Shown piece after piece: positions 25,801-34,814 of a DNA stretch of 64,000 nt (within the stretch, counting starts at the first letter, position 1; every line of letters begins with the position of its first letter). A model generated the notes under the pieces. The model saw only the letters and a list, made by a program, of their open reading frames with translations, did no database searches and was not told the origin of the DNA. The translations under genes were made by a program, and so were the position numbers. The DNA is from an uncultured Lachnospiraceae bacterium (lineage in GTDB: Bacteria > Bacillota > Clostridia > Lachnospirales > Lachnospiraceae): contig CAMWFQ010000007.1 in the NCBI GenBank assembly GCA_947173495.1, positions 62,001 through 126,000 of the forward strand. Reading direction: 5' to 3'.

Positions 25801-26432
25801 TATATATCAACCTTTTGACGTGCCGTTTCTTCATCTATGGTACATTCCTTCATGAGTTCCCGGACAGCCTGCTCCCTGGAGGTATTCATCCGGCGGCACA
25901 CATGAACGGCAGATTGGATCAGGTTCTCCTGCATTCTGGCCAGCTTCGCTTCTGCCTTCTCACGTGCCTTCGCAAGCTCCGCCCTCGCTTCTGCGGTATT
26001 ACGCCTCTCTGCCTGTATGTCCATTTTCTCCATATTCTCAAATAAATACATCCTACGCTCCCTCACTCTGCTTACACATCTCCGGGTTTCTTCCTCCGTA
26101 GCGCCGATTTTCATACACAGGCTCTCCATAACCGATACGATGATATTCAGTATGGCATCCGGCGTGTCCTTTACCATCTCGTCCAGCTTCTCCTTTGGCA
26201 GCTCCAGAAATCTGGAGATATCCACCACATCCTGTATCTTGTCGAAGAGCATGATCAGCGACATTTCATTTCCGCGGCCCATCAGCTCCTCATTGCTGTA
26301 ATCATGCAGACGCACTACTTCATAGGTAAAGTCCGGTATCCATTTCCGGAATGCCTCCCCCTGGGATATCCTTGAGAGAAACTGGCGGGACGGGCCTGTG
26401 CTTTGTTCTTTGCGGATCCTGATCCTTTTCAC
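25785..26432 (-). pseudogene. 5'-truncated PD-(D/E)XK-type (Rpn/PDDEXK_2-like) transposase/nuclease gene
   Basis: The 215-residue frame from GTG 26432 matches the C-terminal half of Rpn/PDDEXK_2-type proteins: YSNEELMGRGNEMSLIMLFD, then a charged coiled coil (residues 120-180) ending in WETI. The frame stays open upstream to about 26561 without a start codon (RYRPYLGTEFESDTVKRIR). The N-terminal nuclease core of such proteins is missing. It is therefore probably inactive, although the frame itself is intact. Confidence 0.55.
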
Positions 26433-26732
26433 CGTGTCTGATTCGAATTCTGTGCCAAGGTAGGGCCTGTATCTTTCCGATACGTCCTCAATATCCTCCT
26501 GTCTGTGACTGTTGTCCTGACAAGAGAAAATGTCTTTTCGCCTGCCAGCATTTCCTGTAAATTAACATTGAATGAGTGGCGAAAAGCCCGAACTCAAGAC
26601 TGCCGTCTATACCCGGAGGGCATAAACAAGCATTGGAACACACCACGGAATTTCAGAAACATATGATGTGTTTAAATGATATTTTGATAACATATTTACT
26701 ATAGCATATGTCATGAACAGCTACAAGCCTTT

Positions 26733-27157
26733 TTAATTATTTATTGTTATTTTCCTGCCATGATAAAAAAGTCCATCCCCTGAAACACTTCCCTCCCCAA
26801 AAATGCAACGCCGAGTCCTTCTCCTTATATATTTGCAATATGTCCGATCGCAGCCCCGGAAGTCGTCTCCTGCTCCTGATAAAAATTTCCCATCACTACC
26901 GCTGCATTCATCATCAACGGGCAGTTCCAAATCATCTCCGCTGCGTGGCTGCCACTGCCTCCGCCCTGTTTCCCACATGGAGATACTCCCTCTGCAGGCC
27001 GGACATCTTCGCCATCCACCACTGCTTCAGCCCGTACAGCTTAATCGTTTCAAACCCGCTGACCGCTTCTGCCATATGGTCTGTCATCTTTTTCCTCATT
27101 ACCTGCGCTTCTGCCGCATGCCGCAGATTCACTATAACAGACATATCATTCCCGTAA
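26733..27157 (-). pseudogene. Fragment of an ABC transporter membrane domain
   Basis: One minus frame (27144 downward) reads VSGFETIKLYGLKQWWMAKM and LQREYLHVGNRAEAVAATQR, typical of the intracellular loop of ABC exporters. After a frameshift it continues FYQEQETTSGAAIGHIANI. No Walker motifs or start are present and frames change twice. It is unrelated to the intact exporter pair at 15-18.6 kb beyond family. Confidence 0.6.
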
Positions 27158-27318
27158 CATTTCGTGTAGAGAGAGAATCATTCTCGTTCTGGTAGAGCTC
27201 TAAACATTTTTCATCTTGTAGGGCCTGCCGGAATGAAATATAATCAGAAAATAATTCAAAATTCTCACAGACCACCTAACAAATCCGCTCCCGGACAGAC
27301 TATATAGATAGATAAAGC

Positions 27319-27345
27319 ATTGATCAATGGCTTTGGAGAATCAAA
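27319..27345 (+). repeat. Leader sequence shared with 39290-39317
   Basis: ATTGATCAATGGCTTTGGAG plus AATCAAA directly precedes the sigma-factor ATG and contains its GGAG. A near copy with one inserted base is at 39290-39317, where no gene starts. Both are also preceded by a GACT..ATAGATAGATAA motif. Confidence 0.5.
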
Positions 27346-28971
27346 ATGGAAAAAAATAACCTGCTGAAAATAATGGATTCCGCCTTGCTTGAAAAGCTGT
27401 ACGGCTTTTGTTATGCGCGGACAAACGACAGCTATGAGGCACAGGAGCTGTGCTCCGACATCGTCTTTTCGGTGGTAAAGGCTGCCCGGAAAGGCAGCGA
27501 AATCAGCAATCCATATCCGTATATATGGCGGATTGCCCGGAACACCTATGCCGATTTTGTAAGCAGCCGAAGGAAACGTTCTGATTTCTTTTATGAGGGA
27601 GATTCCCACGAGCTTTTCCCGTTTATTGCGGCAAAAGAGCCGGAAGATGAGAGCGACGAGCTGCTCCATACGGTGTACCGTCAGATTGCATTCCTTTCAA
27701 AGGCATACCGCGAGGTCATGATCCTGTTCTACCTGGACGGATTGTCCACCGCCGAGATTGCAAGGCTTCAAAATACAAGTGAAACCGCAGTGCGCCAGCG
27801 CCTGTTTTCAGCAAGGAAAAAAATCAGAAATGAGGTAGATGAAATGAGTGAAAATATCAATAAACCAGTATCACTTGAAAAAATAGACTATATCATATAC
27901 GGCACGGGAAATCCTGCCTGGAGCGACCCGAGAAACGTCTGTACAAGACAGCTCTCAAAGCACATCATCTGGCTTTGCCGTAAAAGGCCGATGACTGCCG
28001 GTGAAATCGCGGAGGAACTGAATGTGCCGACGGTGTATGTAGAGGAAGAGCTTGAGATTCTCTCAGCTGGTGAAAATGGTAAATACGGGCTTTTAAGGGA
28101 ACAGAAAAACGGCAGATTTATGATCAACTTTATTTTGCTTAACCGCGAAACGATGGAGAAAGCCAACAGCCTTTACACAGCGCAGATGCCTGACATCTGC
28201 AACAGGATTATAGATTTCATTGAAACGCATAAAGATGCGTACCTTTCGTTTCCTTACCTGAACAGAAAAATCGATTTCAACCTGATCCTGTGGCAGCAAG
28301 TGTATGTCATTTCCCAGGCCTTCGGTGAAACTGTGGAAAAAATTCTGAGTGAGAAGTATTTTGCTGATGCCGGTAAAATCGACCGCCCGTTCAGCGTGTT
28401 TGGTTATGACGATAACGGGAAGCATTATGGGGCCGGCTGTGATGGCGTCAAGGCGGAAAATGTGTGCGGGTACGCAAAAATCTATGTGGAAAATATTTAT
28501 ATCGCCCGGATCAAACCGCACTTTCACTGCGATCTCAACATTGCAACAGATGCCCAGATCCAGATGGCTCTGCGCGCTGTTAACGGTCTTGATTACAGCT
28601 GCCTGTCCGAACAGGAAAAGGAACAGGCCGCAAAAGCCATCGAAAGCGGCTACCTGTATCGGGAGGGCAAAATGCTTTATACCAGGATTCTTGTCAATGA
28701 CTGTAAAGACGACGATAAAGTGTTTGCACTCAGCCATAAGCTTCGTGACGGCTGTTTCAACAGCGCGGCGGAGGCTGTCGCAGAAAAGATTGCCGATATG
28801 ATTCGAAGGACTGTACCGGAACATCTGCTGCCGGAGTGGCGCCTTTTTAACTTTCTGGCAGGACTGCCCATCCTTGACAGCTTAGTGGAAGTCCTCATTG
28901 AAAAGAAGCTCCTGACGCCGCCTGCGGATGGGATCGGAGCTGAGGGCTGCTGGATGAGCGTGGCGAAATAA
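27346..28971 (+). CDS. ECF-type sigma factor with a long C-terminal extension
   Basis: The protein has 541 residues. Residues 8-80 fit sigma region 2 (LYGFCYARTNDSYEAQELCS, NPYPYIWRIARNTYADFV). Residues 115-165 fit region 4 (YREVMILFYLDGLSTAEIA, SETAVRQRLFSARKKI). About 370 further residues follow, beginning with another HTH-like segment (MTAGEIAEELNVPTVYVEEE). Ordinary ECF factors are near 180 residues, so the extension is probably a sensor or an anti-sigma-like control domain. No transmembrane segment or separate anti-sigma gene is visible. Confidence 0.82.
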   Translation: MEKNNLLKIMDSALLEKLYGFCYARTNDSYEAQELCSDIVFSVVKAARKGSEISNPYPYIWRIARNTYADFVSSRRKRSDFFYEGDSHELFPFIAAKEPEDESDELLHTVYRQIAFLSKAYREVMILFYLDGLSTAEIARLQNTSETAVRQRLFSARKKIRNEVDEMSENINKPVSLEKIDYIIYGTGNPAWSDPRNVCTRQLSKHIIWLCRKRPMTAGEIAEELNVPTVYVEEELEILSAGENGKYGLLREQKNGRFMINFILLNRETMEKANSLYTAQMPDICNRIIDFIETHKDAYLSFPYLNRKIDFNLILWQQVYVISQAFGETVEKILSEKYFADAGKIDRPFSVFGYDDNGKHYGAGCDGVKAENVCGYAKIYVENIYIARIKPHFHCDLNIATDAQIQMALRAVNGLDYSCLSEQEKEQAAKAIESGYLYREGKMLYTRILVNDCKDDDKVFALSHKLRDGCFNSAAEAVAEKIADMIRRTVPEHLLPEWRLFNFLAGLPILDSLVEVLIEKKLLTPPADGIGAEGCWMSVAK

Positions 28972-28993
28972 CCTCCTGCCGCTGAGGTTTTTT
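28970..28993 (+). terminator. Terminator of the sigma-factor gene
   Basis: AACCTC and GAGGTT form a short stem followed by TTTT, immediately after the stop codon. Confidence 0.6.
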
Positions 28994-28998
28994 GAACA

Positions 28999-29030
28999 CA
29001 AATGCTTCTGACAATTGTCAGAAGCATTTG
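28999..29030. terminator. Bidirectional terminator
   Basis: CAAATGCTTCTGACAATTG followed by its complement through TCAGAAGCATTTG forms a perfect long palindrome between convergent genes. Confidence 0.75.
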
Positions 29031-29034
29031 TTAC

Positions 29035-31821
29035 TCATGCCTTTCGAAACTCCATAAAATCAATCACCATACCCGGCCGTGGAAACTGCAGCTCTATTCT
29101 GTAGGCCCCCTTTTCAAGCTTTACGCGCAGAAGCTTCTGGCTGATCCACCTTCCCTCTGTACCGTTTGTCTGGAAAGTACTGAGTTCCTTTCCGTTTAGC
29201 AGGACCTTGCATACGCTCTGCGCCCGGTCCGTCTGAGGCGACATCATTTTTGCAATCACATTGTAATGATCCGAGGTTTCCAGATAAAAATATTTTTCTG
29301 CAGGCTCATTCGTATTCCAGATGATTCTGCCATCCGCAAGGGTGTTGTTTTCTATAGCATACTTTTCGGCCGCTTCGTCCCGCACGGTCTCTATTTCCGG
29401 AATTTTTATTTCTATTCCCTCTCCTCTGGAAAAAGCGGGCGTCTCCATGAGCAGACGGCATATATTCACCGCGCTTCTTTGCAACTCGGCAAGGGTCAGC
29501 CGTCCCCCCGCCAGCGCCTCTATCGTGTCATCCTCACAGGCGTTGATCTCAGCCCCGTTGTTATTCACAACCATATATACGTCATTCTGTGCCCTTACCA
29601 TGTCGGCGGTACGCCTTTTTGAGCTCTCGCCGCCCTCCGCCACATCGTTCATATCCGCCCACCAATCTGTCATTACCATGCCCGTATACCCCCATTCCCT
29701 TCTCAGGATCGTGGTATTCAGATCATAATTGGATGCCGTCCAGTGACCGTTCACAGGATTGTAGGAGGTCATGATCGACCTGGCATTTCCTTCCTTTACG
29801 GCGATTTCAAAGGCCTTTAAATAGATTTCTCTAATCGCTCTCTGGGATACCACCGCATTGACTCTGTGCCTTTCTGACTCCTGCGAGTTGCAGGCAAAGT
29901 GCTTAATTGTGGCATGGACGCCGTTTTGGCTGATTCCTCGTATGACAGCGGATGCCATCTTTCCCGTAAGCAACGGGTCCTCTGAAAAATATTCAAAATT
30001 TCTGCCGTTAAGAGGATGCCGGTGAATATTGATGCCCGGTCCCAGCAAAACATCAATTTTATTCTCCCTCATCTCCCTTCCCACCATGGCGAAGAGCTCC
30101 TCCACCAATGCTTCATCCCATGTACACGCAAGAAGAGTTCCTATAGGAACCTGTGCGGCACATGATCCATTGTCCATACGAATACCAGAAGGACCATCGG
30201 CGCAGCACCCTACCGGAATGCCAAAGCCAAGCAGATTGTCGGAAACACCTCCAAAGGCCGCAGCCGTTCCGGGGGTTACCTTAATACTGCACATTCCCTC
30301 GCCTCTTACCAGCGCCGCCATATCCTCCGCCGACATCTGTCCGACAAATTCCTCCAACGTGCAGTTCCCCGATGCCACATCCTTAAGCTTCCATCCTCTG
30401 TCGCCGGTATATGGAATCTCCCGGGGCAGATTTTTTCTGATCCGCTCCCTCAGATCCGCATTTCCTGCAGGAACTGCTTCGTATTTCAGTTCCATCACGC
30501 CATCAGCTCCCGGAACCGCGCGCATTCTCTCAAAATTCCGGGCAGGCGCCATAGCCTCCTCACACTCCTGCAGCAGAAGTGTTTGATCGATCCACATATT
30601 CTCTCTGCCATTTACAGGCACCCGCTGCGCGCTTCTGACATCTGCGCCTGCATAAAATCGATATGCTCCTCTCTCCCATATGTAGGAATTTTTATAACCG
30701 CTCTCGCCGCTGTCATCAAAAACCGCAAGCCTCTTTGCCGGAACCCGAATCTCAACCCACTCCTCCTCAAAGCATTTCAACTCGCGGGTTTTGCTAAAAC
30801 CTATGAGCTCTCTGGCAGGCCTGCCGATTCCATCCGCCGGTCCCTCCACATACAGCTGCACAATTTCGCGCCCACTGTATTTTTCCCCTGTATTTTTTAC
30901 TTTACAGGTAAAAATAAACTCTGCCCCTGCATCCTCCCAGCTGACAGCAGCATCCGACAATGCAAATTCCGTGTACGTCAGTCCGTATCCGAAAGGATAA
31001 CATACTGCTGCCCGGTCAAAGGTTTCAAAATACCGGTATCCCACATAAATATCCTCTTCATAGACGTTCTCCACACTGCTCCCGTGATTCTGATGGGAAG
31101 GGTAATTCTCAATGCTGCAGGCGATGGTATCTGTGAGCTTTCCCTGGAAGGTTTCCTTTCCGGTCAGCACATCTGCTATCCCGTTCCCTCCTTCCATACC
31201 GCCCTGCCAGGCATACACCACTGCTCTGATGCTTTCAGCCTCTCCCCCCATAAATCCCATATCGATTATGCCGGGTACATTCAGCACCACAATCACTTTC
31301 TCAAATCCTGCGCAGACCTGAAAAAGCATCTCTTTTTCTGCTTCGGTCAGGAAATAACTGCCCGCCCCGGCCACGTTATCTCTGTCCTCTCCGGCCGTTC
31401 TTCCGATCACAATAAGCGCCTTATCGGATACCGCGGCCGCCCGGGCCACCATATCACGGTTTACGGGCATCTCCTCCTGATTCCACGGCTCGCATGCCCA
31501 TCCTCCTCCTCCATCATCTGCGGGGTGACCGGCAACCCATCCTTCATACTTCTCCGCAAGCTTCTCATTGACGACGGCAACCCCGCTGTTTCTGATCCCA
31601 TCCAGAATATTTACGGTATAGGGGACATTAACAGAACCCCCGGAACCGGTTCCGCTCCTGTAGTAATCGATCTGGCACCTGCCGAATACCGCTATATTTT
31701 CCCCTTTTAAAAGCGGAAGCGCGCCTTCTTCATTTTTGAGAAGAACCGCTCCCTGAGCAGCTGCCCTTCTGCAAAACTCCGAAATTTTATTCGCACTTGC
31801 ATAACCTGGTTCATATCCCAT
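29035..31821 (-). CDS. Family 3 glycoside hydrolase with permuted domain order
   Basis: The 928-residue protein has no signal peptide. The GH3 C-terminal alpha/beta domain comes first (residues 10-275: AAAQGAVLLKNEEGALPLL, ENIAVFGRC, YPFGYGLTYTEF). A fibronectin III-like segment follows (to about 395). The TIM-barrel domain comes after that (about 470-760), with CCADGPSGIRM, LLGPGINIHRHPLNGRNFEY, KHFACNSQE and the nucleophile Asp in GMVMTDWW. A beta-rich C-terminal module ends the protein. The same reversed order is known from Butyrivibrio and Ruminococcus albus beta-glucosidases. It is downstream of LacI and GH5 genes. Confidence 0.9.
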   Translation of the reverse strand: MGYEPGYASANKISEFCRRAAAQGAVLLKNEEGALPLLKGENIAVFGRCQIDYYRSGTGSGGSVNVPYTVNILDGIRNSGVAVVNEKLAEKYEGWVAGHPADDGGGGWACEPWNQEEMPVNRDMVARAAAVSDKALIVIGRTAGEDRDNVAGAGSYFLTEAEKEMLFQVCAGFEKVIVVLNVPGIIDMGFMGGEAESIRAVVYAWQGGMEGGNGIADVLTGKETFQGKLTDTIACSIENYPSHQNHGSSVENVYEEDIYVGYRYFETFDRAAVCYPFGYGLTYTEFALSDAAVSWEDAGAEFIFTCKVKNTGEKYSGREIVQLYVEGPADGIGRPARELIGFSKTRELKCFEEEWVEIRVPAKRLAVFDDSGESGYKNSYIWERGAYRFYAGADVRSAQRVPVNGRENMWIDQTLLLQECEEAMAPARNFERMRAVPGADGVMELKYEAVPAGNADLRERIRKNLPREIPYTGDRGWKLKDVASGNCTLEEFVGQMSAEDMAALVRGEGMCSIKVTPGTAAAFGGVSDNLLGFGIPVGCCADGPSGIRMDNGSCAAQVPIGTLLACTWDEALVEELFAMVGREMRENKIDVLLGPGINIHRHPLNGRNFEYFSEDPLLTGKMASAVIRGISQNGVHATIKHFACNSQESERHRVNAVVSQRAIREIYLKAFEIAVKEGNARSIMTSYNPVNGHWTASNYDLNTTILRREWGYTGMVMTDWWADMNDVAEGGESSKRRTADMVRAQNDVYMVVNNNGAEINACEDDTIEALAGGRLTLAELQRSAVNICRLLMETPAFSRGEGIEIKIPEIETVRDEAAEKYAIENNTLADGRIIWNTNEPAEKYFYLETSDHYNVIAKMMSPQTDRAQSVCKVLLNGKELSTFQTNGTEGRWISQKLLRVKLEKGAYRIELQFPRPGMVIDFMEFRKA

Positions 31822-31861
31822 TTATCTTGTCCTTTCTCCTCAATTAGCGGCGTAAACATAT

Positions 31862-32863
31862 CTACTCCCTCAGGCATGTGGACTCCCGGGGAATTATTCT
31901 TCCCTGCAGAATTTCAATACTGCCCTTTTTCTCTCCCTGAATCAATGCCATCAGATGATTTACCGCCAGCGTCCCCTGCTTTTCAAATGAGGTTCTGATG
32001 GTGGTAAGCGAAGGCTTCACCAGCTGTGCCGTCTCGATATCGTCGCAGCCAAGTACACTGACCTGTTCAGGCACCCTGATTCCCTCCTCCAGCAATGCCT
32101 CCACCGTACCGATCGCGCTCAGATCATTCGCCGCAAATATCGCTTCCGGGAGAGGCTTTGCCAGCTCCAGGAAATCCTTCACAGCATGATAGGCAACATC
32201 TCTTTCAAATTCACCCTTCAGGATATAATCCTCCTTAAGGGTAATGCCCGCCTTTCTTAATATTGCCCTGAATCCTCTCAGCCTTTCCGTGTTGTCAAAG
32301 TTGTTCTCAACTCCCCGTATATAGCCAAAAGTGGCATGCCCCAATTCCAACAGATACTTTGCCGCCAGCTCTCCCTCATGATAGGAATCAAAGACAACGC
32401 TGGAAATAGCTTCTCCCTTCTGCTCCCGGTCAATGAATACCGTCGGCGTCCCGTTTTCGCGCAAAAGCTCTACTTCCTTCTCCTTTACATGCTCGTTCAG
32501 AATGATCGCCCCATCGATCTGCCTTCCCAGTAAATTGACCATCATATTATCAGCCCTGTCGCTGATAAAAATAGCAAGCTCATAGCCGTATTTTTTGCAG
32601 CTCTGATAGATGGAATCCGCCAGTATGCTGTAATAAGGTCCCTTGATCGACGTCAGGAAAAGACCGATGATCTTTGTCGACTGTGCTTTCAGATTCCTGC
32701 CGTTTAAATTGGGTACATAATGCAGTCTCTCCGCCACTTCCAGAATATGCTGCTTTGTATCAGGATGAAGCACATCCACGCCGTTCAGGGCATTGGATAC
32801 CGTGGAAATAGAAACTCCCGCTTCCCTTGCCACATCCTTTATTGTTACCTTCCGAGGTGCCAC
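31862..32863 (-). CDS. LacI-family transcription regulator
   Basis: The protein has 333 residues. GTG 32863 follows GGAG by 8 bp and places the HTH at the N-terminus (VTIKDVAREAGVSISTVSNA, LNGVDVLHPDT), so the 37 earlier in-frame codons are rejected. A periplasmic-binding-like effector domain follows (IIGLFLTSIKGPYYSILADS, FAANDLSAIGTVEALLEEG). The nearest matching operators are CGTT-centred palindromes at the ABC importer promoter 6 kb upstream. It probably represses the importer-GH5-LacI-GH3 cluster until a sugar binds. Confidence 0.93.
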   Translation of the reverse strand: MAPRKVTIKDVAREAGVSISTVSNALNGVDVLHPDTKQHILEVAERLHYVPNLNGRNLKAQSTKIIGLFLTSIKGPYYSILADSIYQSCKKYGYELAIFISDRADNMMVNLLGRQIDGAIILNEHVKEKEVELLRENGTPTVFIDREQKGEAISSVVFDSYHEGELAAKYLLELGHATFGYIRGVENNFDNTERLRGFRAILRKAGITLKEDYILKGEFERDVAYHAVKDFLELAKPLPEAIFAANDLSAIGTVEALLEEGIRVPEQVSVLGCDDIETAQLVKPSLTTIRTSFEKQGTLAVNHLMALIQGEKKGSIEILQGRIIPRESTCLRE

Positions 32864-33077
32864 TTTATTTTCTCCAACAAGGGCCCGGTCAAAAGCATTC
32901 CGCTCCGGCCAAACCGCCGTTTCTGTAAAACCATATTTACCCGCTTCGTTTCTGTCATTTATAGTAGCATACATTTATTTTTCAGGCAATGCCGATTCAC
33001 GCCCGGCAAAATATATGGCTTTTTACAGTCTGTGCAGCAAATACGCAGCCCTGGCTGAATCGTTACTTATAAAGGCT

Positions 33078-34703
33078 CTATACCGTTCCGATTTCCACAA
33101 CTTCGATCCTGCCACGGATGACCTCGATCCGGATCACGCCCTCCCCTGCTTCCTCCAGCTGAAAAGGGCCTGCTTTTATCTGCTCCTCACCTGCATTCAG
33201 TTCCCTGACCGCAATCGTCTTTCCACCCTGGGAAATCATAACCTCGGCATCCTCATTGACAAACAGATGAATCCACATACTGCTTCCCCGCCTGATATCA
33301 AACAGACTGTAGCAGGCGAATTCCTTTTCACCAAGAGCCAGTACAAAGCGTCTCCATCTGCAGTCAAACCCGAATTCGCGCCCCAGGTCCGGGAATTTGT
33401 TCCGTATCTCCATGCCGGTTCCCATCCGGTATCCGTAAATGTTCTCTTCCCGGAAAAGACCGGAGAAAGAAACCCCCTTACCGGGAAAATGATCAAAATC
33501 GGTTCCCCTGATCACACAGCCGGGCTGCCTGAATGCGGCCCGGGTTACCTCCGGATGAAGCGTGCAGTTTGAAAGCTTACTGTTTTCCAGATACTCCTCC
33601 AGTATCTGCCGCGCCTTTAAAACGCCGGGATTTTTTCCCTTCCTGACATAATCTGTCAGAAGATGCCAGCCCTTCGGCACATTTACGCTGCAGGGTGAAT
33701 TTACACAGTTCATCTTTTTGTAGGTCCATAAGTTATAACCGATGGAAAGTCCGGCTGCCAGAGGATACATGGCCGTATACCATTCCGTCACATTCTCTCC
33801 CGTTTCCCCCAGCCACAGGGGGCAGTCAAGTCTCTCGGAAAGCTCCATAAATTCCTGATAACATGAGATGTCCGGCTGACAGGCATAACGATGAAAATGT
33901 ATCACCATTTTGTCGTCATACCTCTTATGGAAGATACTGGTATCTGACGCCCAGTGATGTCCTTCCAGGGTAAATAAATGCCTGCTGTCCACTTCTCTGA
34001 TAGCTGCAATCGCTTTCTCATAAAATTCCTGCAGCCTCGGGAGCAGATCATCCACATCCGGATCCGCCTCGGTTCTCTTCGGGCGGATCGGCTCGTTTAA
34101 TAAGTCATATCCTCCCACAATCCATTCGTCTTTGTATCGAAGGGCAATTTCACGCCAGAGCGCAACCCCCTTGTCAAAACAATCCTGATCCATAAACAGC
34201 CTGGGCATATCATCGATACAGTCGTCAATATTGGCGCCTGTCTGCCCTCCCGGCGCGCCGTGCAGATCCAGGAATGCATACAGCCCATATTTTCTGCACC
34301 ACGAAATGCATCTGTCCAGAAGCCGGAAGCCCTCATCGAGAAATTCGATTTTTCCCGGCTCCTCCGACAGAAACAGTCTGCTGTTTATAGGAATTCTCAC
34401 AGAATTATAGCCCAGCTCTGCAATATAGCGGATGTCCTGCTCTGTAATATAGGTATCCCGAAACCGCCTCCAGAAATCCGCCGCAAATTCCCTGCCTGTC
34501 AGCTCCTCTATGACCGCCTCTATACGCCTTGGTCTGTCAAACCGCTCATATCCATTGGCAAGCCACATATATCCTTCGCAGAGCAACCAGTTGCCAAGCC
34601 CCCATCCTGTCAATAGAATCTCTTCCCCCTCTTCGTTTACGATTTTCTTTCCTCTTACATCCAAAAATCCCTTTACCCTGCTTTGCATCATTTCCTGTTT
34701 CAA
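33078..34703 (-). CDS. Family 5 glycoside hydrolase-like protein
   Basis: The protein has 541 residues. TTG 34703 lies 9 bp after GGAG; a slightly later ATG is possible. A GH5-type TIM barrel spans residues 10-370 with GLGNWLLCEGYMW, the acid/base Glu in GYDLLNEPIRP, and the nucleophile Glu in PLWLGETGENV. A beta-rich domain of about 150 residues follows. There is no signal peptide, so it acts on imported oligosaccharides. It follows the importer operon after a terminator and precedes the LacI gene. Confidence 0.85.
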   Translation of the reverse strand: MKQEMMQSRVKGFLDVRGKKIVNEEGEEILLTGWGLGNWLLCEGYMWLANGYERFDRPRRIEAVIEELTGREFAADFWRRFRDTYITEQDIRYIAELGYNSVRIPINSRLFLSEEPGKIEFLDEGFRLLDRCISWCRKYGLYAFLDLHGAPGGQTGANIDDCIDDMPRLFMDQDCFDKGVALWREIALRYKDEWIVGGYDLLNEPIRPKRTEADPDVDDLLPRLQEFYEKAIAAIREVDSRHLFTLEGHHWASDTSIFHKRYDDKMVIHFHRYACQPDISCYQEFMELSERLDCPLWLGETGENVTEWYTAMYPLAAGLSIGYNLWTYKKMNCVNSPCSVNVPKGWHLLTDYVRKGKNPGVLKARQILEEYLENSKLSNCTLHPEVTRAAFRQPGCVIRGTDFDHFPGKGVSFSGLFREENIYGYRMGTGMEIRNKFPDLGREFGFDCRWRRFVLALGEKEFACYSLFDIRRGSSMWIHLFVNEDAEVMISQGGKTIAVRELNAGEEQIKAGPFQLEEAGEGVIRIEVIRGRIEVVEIGTV

Positions 34704-34763
34704 CCTGCACACTCTCCTTTCTGCCGGCATTTCACCTTTCAACTGCTTTTGTATCGAGCAGAG

Positions 34764-34788
34764 AAAAACAGCCGGCATATGCCGGCTG
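34764..34788 (-). terminator. Terminator after the first importer operon
   Basis: CAGCCGGCATATGCCGGCTG (34769-34788) is a perfect palindrome followed by TTTTT on the minus strand. It lies upstream of the GH5 start, so some readthrough or a separate promoter must serve GH5. Confidence 0.85.
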
Positions 34789-34814
34789 TCTCTGATTCGG
34801 TCAACTGCGTTTCA

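Larger units (their letters stand above)
26433..27345. other. Gene-poor stretch with decayed sequence
   Basis: Apart from the ABC-transporter fragment at 26733-27157, I see no intact gene. 26562-26732 is AT-rich and empty. 27158-27318 holds a short GAGAATCATTCTC palindrome but no clear promoter for the sigma-factor gene. Confidence 0.5.

Noticed and set aside
25785-26432. Intact transposase/nuclease gene
   Set aside because: The frame begins without a normal start in the middle of the expected protein, and the nuclease core is absent.
30583-31710. A 375-codon plus-strand frame opposite the permuted GH3 gene
   Set aside because: Antisense shadow with no domain, no start signal and unlikely composition.
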